Origin: Orobanche coerulescens
Taxonomy: Eukaryota > Streptophyta > Magnoliopsida > Lamiales > Orobanchaceae
Reading direction: 5' to 3'
Assembly: GCA_033398695.1 (NCBI GenBank)
Contig: CM065805.1
Coordinates: forward strand, 76,476,762-76,540,761
DNA length: 64,000 nt
The notes below the pieces were generated by a model. It was not told the origin of the DNA and made no database searches. It worked only from the letters and a program-made list of their open reading frames with translations. Numbering within the stretch: position 1 is the first letter of the stretch; the number at the start of each line of letters is the position of its first letter. The position numbers were made by a program, and so were the translations under genes. Of the stretch, positions 57,966 through 64,000 are shown piece by piece.

Positions 57966-58502
57966 CACTACGCCATAGATGGCCTACGGCAATGGATTTT
58001 GTTAGTGTTGCGCTCAAAAATATTGTAGTAGCTCTAAAATTTTTACCTGCTGCAACATTGCTTTTTGATGTTGCCGTATATGTTTACAAAGTATTGCCTT
58101 AGCTATAACTTTATATTTTTAATTTAAAATAAATATTTAATTTACTGTAAAATTATTTAAAATTGGAATTTTATATTATTTAAAATTTCAAAACTGAGAG
58201 TTTGTGATTATAGTCAATAATGTCAATTTTGTATAAAATGTAATAAAAAAATTTTAAATTTTTATTTTACACGAAATGAATAATGTTTAAAAAAAATATT
58301 TTTCATATTAAAAATTCAAAATTAATTATTGGTGTGAAGTATAATATTTTTATAAAAATAACATATTTTTTATAAAAACTAACTTAATGTTAGGTCGCAA
58401 TTTAAATACCATTGATTTACTAATACATTAATCTACACCATCAATTTATTTACAATAATAAAAAGATATATATATATATATATATATATGGGGAGAGATA
58501 TA
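57966..58502. mobile_element. CACTA-like terminus, interrupted by Gypsy-4
   Basis: Begins CACTACGCCATAGATGGCC inside the Gypsy-3 LTR (left flank GTT). Inverted subterminal motifs CTACGGCAATGG and TTGCCGTATATG follow, then AT-rich sequence without coding. The other terminus is missing because Gypsy-4 begins at 58503. Only one end is visible, so the class is tentative. Confidence 0.5.
58466..58489. repeat. (AT)12 microsatellite
   Basis: Uninterrupted AT dinucleotides next to the Gypsy-4 LTR start. Confidence 0.9.
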
Positions 58503-58984
58503 TGTAACACCCCGAGATAATCGGAATAATTACAGCGCCGTAAACCCTTTAAATAAGGATTTACAAGGCTAATTAAAAAGGGAAGTGAAAATAAGACGTC
58601 AATACTGCGAAAATTCGAGTTTATGAAAACGTACAACTGGTTCAACGGGTAATTAATACAACCATATCGAATTAATATCAAGGGACACACGTACTCGAGT
58701 ACAGAAACCAAACCAAGACAACAAATCTCCAATAACAATAAACATCACTGAACCCCTTCGTCGTCACGCTTGCATCGTCGCTTTCCCTGCTCCTTGGCTA
58801 CCTGAACATCAAAACAAATGTCCACCCCCGAAGGGGTTAGCAAAACAATGCTAGTACAAGTATCGTATTTAAACAATTCGAATATGCATCAACAATACAC
58901 AACAAGACACATCACACGGGCTTCCGCTACCGGAACCCGACAATGCGAATCTACAAGATCCCATTACACAAAGCATGGGTATTC

Positions 58985-59130
58985 CAATGATCCGGCCCTC
59001 GGCATAGATCCGAAGATGATCCGCGGACCAACACGAGGTGGAAATAACCCGTCCAATGATCCGGCCTCGGCTAGATCCCAAGATGATCCTGTCGGACCAA
59101 CACGAGGTGGACATCCGATCCGGCGCCCTC
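58985..59130 (-). repeat. 70-bp minisatellite in Gypsy-4 LTR
   Basis: Two full units and a partial third with GATCCGGCC, AGATGATCC and GGACCAACACGAGGTGGA. The units differ mainly by missing single bases. Confidence 0.75.
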
Positions 59131-59514
59131 GGATAGATCGTACAACGTATACAAACACAACTCATGCATACACATATGCCAAATCATTATGTTCATCAAC
59201 ATGAACATATAAACAATATACAACGAATATCATGACAAATCAACGAAGTAAATATCATGTTCAACAACATGCATAATCATACGTATACTCCAAAAATACC
59301 GATATTAACATATCACGATACTTGCCTCGAAGATGGCAAGAATGATATACTTCAATGCTCTCGACGCACTCGAAGGCCGCCTCCGATCAACGTAACAAGC
59401 TCGAACCTTAACAAAAGGAACGATATACAAATCATCTCGAGTCGAACAATGGCCTAACAATTGACCTACGGCCGAAAAGCTCAAACTAAACAAGTGCTGG
59501 ATTGCTTAGCGCGC

Positions 59515-59694
59515 GCCACGTCTATACGTAACGCGGCGCTTAAGCTGAATCATAGCGTACGCTATCGTATAAGACTAGCGTGCGCTAGCCACAACCGGCG
59601 ATCGACTCGGCTGCCTCATAACGTGCGCTACGTGCGTTATGCGAAACCGAACCTCGATAGCGCACGTTAACTCACACATGTTAGCGTGCGCTAA
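59515..59694. promoter_or_regulatory. Gypsy-4 downstream palindrome cluster
   Basis: Seven or eight sites of the TAGCGTGCGCTA/TAGCGTACGCTA type, 670-850 nt downstream of the TATA box on the transcribed strand, inside the predicted intron. Confidence 0.65.
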
Positions 59695-60362
59695 TCTTGC
59701 ATGGCAGAATACTACGAACCGAAAACTGGGTTGAATGATGAAGAACTCATGAACCCTATGGTGATATTACAAGTTATCCTCGGGCATATCATGCTAATAA
59801 GGTTTCTGGAAGATTTATGATTATGAAATACCAATATACGGATAGTTATCACGATATCACAATTCCTCTACGATCTTCAAGAAATAATCTAAGTTCCATC
59901 GTCTTACGTTCCAAAACACATGATTCCAACGTATACAACGTATCAACTGGGTAATATCCGATTACTTGATCATAAATCGATTTAAACATGCTTAGGAGTC
60001 CTTATAATAAGATGGTTCAAAGGTTCATTCGACATCTAGTACCGATACGTCAAAAGTATCCTTCTAACATGTGATGACCGATAAAAACGAGATACTTGCT
60101 ATCCAAACATGATTCAAACTTCCTCATGAACATTACTAATCATTGGTGAAGAATCACCTACCTCAAAGTAGTGAAGAACACGGATGAAAATGAAGCAATC
60201 CAACACCCAAGGCTTGAACACCAATCTCCAATGATATATGATCTTCAATCTCGAACTAGGAGGTTGATATGGAGTGTTTAAGACGAATGGAGTTATGTTT
60301 CAAGTGCAAGAGTTAGGGTTATGGGGGAAGAAAGGACTGAATTCACGAATAGGATGCTGTCC

Positions 60363-60676
60363 TATTTATAATAAATGGCTATTAGCGCGCGCTATACACT
60401 GTCCGTAGCGTGCGCTAACGGCTCACGCCTAAATCAGACTCGGCACTTAGCGTGCGCTACGCATAGACCTCTAGCGTGTGCTAAGGCGTTGACTCGGCTT
60501 TTCCCGAAAGCCGTCCAGATACATTCGACAGGATCCGACAAGGGTCCCCCGGCCAGATCTCACCTACCGCGCGTCTCAATCAATTTGACCACGCGTAGCG
60601 TGCGCTAATTACACTTGGTAGCGTACGCTATGAAACCATGTTAGCGTACGCTACCCGTAGCCTGTAGCGTGCGCTA
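60363..60676 (-). promoter_or_regulatory. Gypsy-4 U3: TATA box and TAGCGTGCGCTA array
   Basis: The minus-strand TATAAATA (plus 60363-60370) is followed upstream by eight sites such as TTAGCGCGCGCTAT and TAGCGTGCGCTAA between 60382 and 60676. The nearest starts 11 nt from the box. Confidence 0.72.
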
Positions 60677-60828
60677 CATGCACAGAATTTCAACCATAAA
60701 ATCATAAACACGAAATTATATGCTCGATGGCATCGGATTATGAAATACGGAGAATAGTACTCATACAAAACTACAATCATTACAATATCACAAGTTCCAA
60801 TTACATAACAGAAATCTCGGGTATTACA

Positions 60829-60864
60829 TCCTTCCTCCCTAAAAAGAAGTTTCGTCCCGAAACT
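60829..60864 (-). other. Gypsy-4 hairpin and polypurine tract
   Basis: Minus strand AGTTTCG-GGA-CGAAACT (60864-60848), then AGGGAGGAAGGA before the LTR. Confidence 0.82.
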
Positions 60865-62202
60865 TAGGATGAAAATAACTCCGGATATTTAGCCTTCATA
60901 CCGTCCTCCGTTTCCCAAGTGGCCTCTTCGACTCCATGTCGTGACCATTGTACTTTAACCAAATGTATTGGTTTATTCCTCAATTGTTTGATCCGGCTCT
61001 CAAGTATCTTGATAGGTCTCTCTTCGAAGGTGCCATCATTAGCTATCTCGATCTCGTCGAAATCAATGACGTGACTGGGGTCCGGTACATACTTCCTTGA
61101 TTGGGATACGTGAAACACATTGTGAACATGACTCGGCCGATGGCGGTAAGGCCAACTCGTACGCTAAATCCCCAACCTTATCTAGGATCTCAAATGGTCC
61201 GATATATCTCGGACTAAGCTTGCCTCTCCTCCCAAAACGGAAAATCCCTCGTGTAGGAGACACCTTCAATAGCACATGATCCCCAACGTCGAACTCTAGA
61301 GGACGACGACGTACATCGGCATAAGACTTCTGTCGACTCTGGGCAGTCAATAGTCTCTCTCGAATCAAAGCTATTTTCTCTTGAGTCTGAATAATCAATT
61401 CCGGTTCCGTCCCGATCAGATCCGAAGAATCATCCCAACACAGAGGCGATCGGCATCTCCTCCCGTACAAAGCTTCAAATGGTGCCATCTTGATAGAAGC
61501 GTGCCAACTGTTATTGTAAGTGAATTCGATCAAGGGCAAGTGAACTTCCCAATCAGTTGACCAATCCAACGCACAAGCTCTAAGCATGTCTTCTACAGTT
61601 TGAATAGTTCTTTCGGACTGACCGTCTGTTTGGGGATGATAAGCTGTGCTAAAGTTGAGCTCAGTCCCCAAAGCCTTGTGAACTGCTTTCCAGAAGTGTG
61701 ACACGAAACGACCATCTCGATCCGAAATAATGGTCTTCGGCGTCCCATGCAATCTGACTATCTCCGCAACAAATACTCGTGCCAATCTCTCGGGTCCCCA
61801 TGTATCTTTGATTCCTAGGAAATGAGCCGACTTGGTTAGTCGATCAACTACGACCCAAATCATGTTCATTCCTGCTCTAGTCCTTGGCATACTTGTGATG
61901 AAATCCATCGAAATGTCCTCCCACTTCCATTCAGGGATCGAAAGCGGATTTAACATCCCGGCAGGTCGCTGATGTTCAATCTTAACCTGCTGACAAGTCA
62001 AACACTTCGAAACGTACTCTGCTACGTCTTTCTTCATATTCCCCCACCAGAAGTTTTGTTTAAGATCCTTATACATCTTACTGCTGCCCGGGTGAATAGA
62101 ATAGGGCGCGCTATGAGCTTCTTTCAGAATAGTTCGTCTCAAATCATCATCGGGAACGCAAAGTCGACTTTGAAATCTCGTAACTCCATCATCTTGTATC
62201 AC
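60864..62202 (-). pseudogene. Gypsy-4 integrase and chromodomain, one frameshift
   Basis: From 62202 a 379-residue open frame (the first codon shown need not be a real start) holds the HHCC finger (HPGSSKMYKDLKQNFWW, CLTCQQ) and a complete core (MDFITSMPR, SDRDGRF, DGQSERTIQ). YGRRCRSPLCW and the VGDHVLLKVSPTRG module follow. Near 61130, after ALPPS, a one-base frame change leads into the next frame with FHVSQSRKYVPDPSH and the chromodomain (LVKVQWSRHGVEEATWETE), ending YPELFSS. Apart from that indel it looks functional. Confidence 0.92.
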
Positions 62203-63461
62203 GAATCCTCGGGCTTTTCCTTTCTTTACTTCATCACATAATCGAAGGATCGGGAATCGTCCAACCGCTTGGACTTGATCTTCTCGACTAGTGATGAAGT
62301 CGGCCCATCACATAAAGTCGCCTGGATTCCCGGTGCCCATACTTCAATCCTTCGCGGATCGGTTCCCATTGAATACCGGTTTCGGATGTAAGTGCTTCCA
62401 ACACTCAAGAGAAAGGTTTACGGCTCAATGCATCGGCTACCACATTTGCTTTCCCGGATGATAGAGAATCTCTAAGTCGTAATCCTTGATCAATTCCACC
62501 ATCTTCTGCCTCATGTTTAATTCCTTCGATCAAAATGTATTTGAGGCTCTTATGATCCGTAAAGATCTCGACAATGAGTGCCGTATGATAATGTCGCCAA
62601 ATTTTCAAAGCAAAACCACATTGCTAACTCCGGATCATGAGTCGGATAATTAACTTCAGACGGTTTCAATCGCCGAGAAGCATAAGCAATCACTTTATCC
62701 TTCGCATCAACACACAACCCAAACCCCGATTTGAAGCGTCGCCAGATACCATGAATCCATCAGTTCCTTCCGGGCGCTAATATAGGTGTCGTCGGTCTCT
62801 CTTTAAGTTCACAAACCACTGCATTTCTCATTCCACGTGAACTCTTGAGTTTTCTCAGAATAAATGAGTGAGCGGACGAGCAATTTTGGAAAATCCCTCT
62901 ACAAAGCGGCGATAATATCCCGCTAGTCCTAAGAAGCTTCGGACTTCCTTCACGTTCTTAGGAGCTTCCCATTCCAAGATTGCTTCGACTTTCTTCGGGT
63001 CCACCTGAACTCCATCGGCGGATATCACATGCCCAAGGAAGGTTACTTCCTTAAGCCAGAACTCGCATTTAGCAAATTCTGCATATAGCTGTTCCTTTCT
63101 CAAGATGCTCAAAACCACACGTAAATGATCAGCATGCTCCTCTGCATCCCTCGAATATATCAAAATGTCGTCAATGAAAACGACCACAAATTTATCCAAG
63201 TATTCCAAGAATACCCGATTCATCAATTGCATGAATACCGCAGGAGCATTGATAAGTCCGAATGGCATCACCACAAATTCATAATGCCTGCATCGATCTC
63301 AAAGCGATTTCGGTATGTCCGATTCCTTAATTCTCAATTGGTGGTATCCACGATCGCAAGTCAATCTTCGAGAATACCTCGCCTTGCAGTTGATCAAACA
63401 AGTCGTCGATCCGAGGTATAGGATACTTATTCTTGATCGTCATCTTGTTAAGCTCCCGTAA
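62203..63461 (-). pseudogene. Gypsy-4 RT (second half) and RNase H, indel-rich
   Basis: RT at 63274-62855 is open: [25 protein letters not shown] with catalytic Asp pair, [27 protein letters not shown]. Before and after, the sequence stays alignable to Gypsy-3 but the frame changes every 50-150 bases. RNase H shows [12 protein letters not shown] and [15 protein letters not shown], with disturbed sequence between them. The indels are one or two bases long. Confidence 0.85.
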
Positions 63462-64000
63462 TCAATACACAATCGGAGGGATCCGTCTTTCTTCCGGACA
63501 AAGAGAATGGCGCTCCCAAGGGGAAACGCTCGGTTGAATATAGCCCTTCTGTAACAATTCCTCCAGTTGCTTCTTGAGTTCATACATCTCGGTTGGCGCC
63601 ATGCGGTATGGTGCCCTGGAAATAGGGGTTGCTCCAGGCTCTAATTCGATGGTGAATTCCACTTCTCTTTGCGGGGGTAACCCGGGTAGCTCGTTAGGAA
63701 ATACATCTGAGAACTCATTCACAACTGAAATAGACGAGAGCTCTATTCCTTCCTCTTTCCTCATGGCATAGCACCAAAGTCCGTGACATCCCTGCTTCAG
63801 TAATTTCACAGCTTTAATTGCCTTGATCAATTTCCCCGAGCTTCCCGGTCTCCATCCTCGGAATAAGTGTTCAGATCCGTTATCAGCAATGATGGAAATG
63901 ACTCTCTCTCGGTAATTCAACACAGCTCCATAACGGTTGAGCCAATCATCTCCGAGAATTAAGTCGTCACCGCATATGTCAACTACAATAAGATTCGATG
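63462..64000 (-). pseudogene. Gypsy-4 protease end and RT first part
   Basis: An open frame up to 63923 holds the protease C-part (LNYRERVISII), the linker RGWRPGSSGKLIKAIKAVKLL and the RT N-part ([38 protein letters not shown]). It shifts frame near 63510 (the [11 protein letters not shown] region). The sequence from 63924 to the window end reads as protease (DLILGDDWLNRYG in frame). Gag is outside the window. Confidence 0.88.

Larger units (their letters stand above)
58802..60161 (-). other. Predicted intron in Gypsy-4 LTR
   Basis: Minus strand donor TTTGAG/GTAGGTGA at 60161, about 200 nt downstream of the TATA box; acceptor TGTTTTGATGTTCAG/GTAGCC at 58802. 1360 bp. Confidence 0.5.
58503..60828 (-). 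repeat. Gypsy-4 3' LTR (2326 bp)
   Basis: Plus-strand limits TGTAACACCC and GGGTATTACA. Contains the TAGCGTGCGCTA arrays, TATA box, predicted intron and minisatellite. Confidence 0.93.
58503..64000 (-). mobile_element. Gypsy-4: chromodomain gypsy element, runs off the window
   Basis: 3' LTR 58503-60828, then minus-strand integrase/chromodomain, RNase H, RT and protease end. Gag and the 5' LTR lie beyond 64000. The integrase is the longest clean pol frame in the window. RT/RNase H shows many one- or two-base indels rather than stops. Confidence 0.9.

Overview
The window looks like pericentromeric or otherwise heterochromatic DNA of a flowering plant. I see no host gene, tRNA, rRNA or CRISPR array. 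Practically all recognisable sequence is nested LTR retrotransposons plus a few DNA-transposon derivatives. The plant assignment rests on Ty1/copia and chromodomain Ty3/gypsy elements of plant type, a tRNA-Asp primer site, and Stowaway- and CACTA-like elements. A dicot, perhaps of the mint order, is a weak guess from one element-encoded ORF.

Layout. 1-9564 is Copia-A (+), whose 3' LTR is split by a complete solo gypsy LTR (4574-8040) with a TGATA target duplication. 9565-20156 holds two head-to-head copies of another copia element (Copia-B) that carries an extra ORF downstream of pol; a complete non-autonomous LTR element (LARD-1, 10943-15866, duplication TGCAC) interrupts the first copy. About 20160-25870 is Copia-C (-), with a Stowaway-type MITE in its LTR. 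25890-27818 is a copia fragment (Copia-D, +) and 27819-28615 a gypsy LTR fragment. Copia-E (+) runs from about 28616 to 43242 and contains Gypsy-1 (31071-41560, +) and a MITE (42172-43064). Gypsy-2 (-) starts at 43243 inside the Copia-E integrase. Gypsy-3 (-) starts at 49735 inside the Gypsy-2 gag. A CACTA-like element starts at 57966 inside the Gypsy-3 5' LTR. Gypsy-4 (-) starts at 58503 and runs out of the window. This gives five nesting levels.

The coding regions are gag, protease, integrase and RT/RNase H in copia order, or gag, protease, RT/RNase H, integrase and chromodomain in gypsy order. Nearly all are broken. In the older elements the damage is mostly C-to-T type stops; in Gypsy-4 it is short indels.

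The most interesting signal is in the gypsy LTRs. Five LTR families, with different sequences, share one promoter plan. A U3 array of CG-containing palindromes has a family-specific sequence (TTACGGCCGTAA, TAACGTACGTTA or TTAGCGTGCGCTAA). The last palindrome ends 10-12 nt before a TATA box. A splice-donor-like site follows 180-220 nt downstream, and an acceptor-like site with a pyrimidine tract lies 0.8-2.0 kb further on, still inside the LTR. This predicts an LTR-embedded intron. In three families it also carries a second palindrome cluster, and a 70-bp minisatellite. A second shared feature is a small perfect hairpin between the pol stop codon and the polypurine tract in all four gypsy elements.
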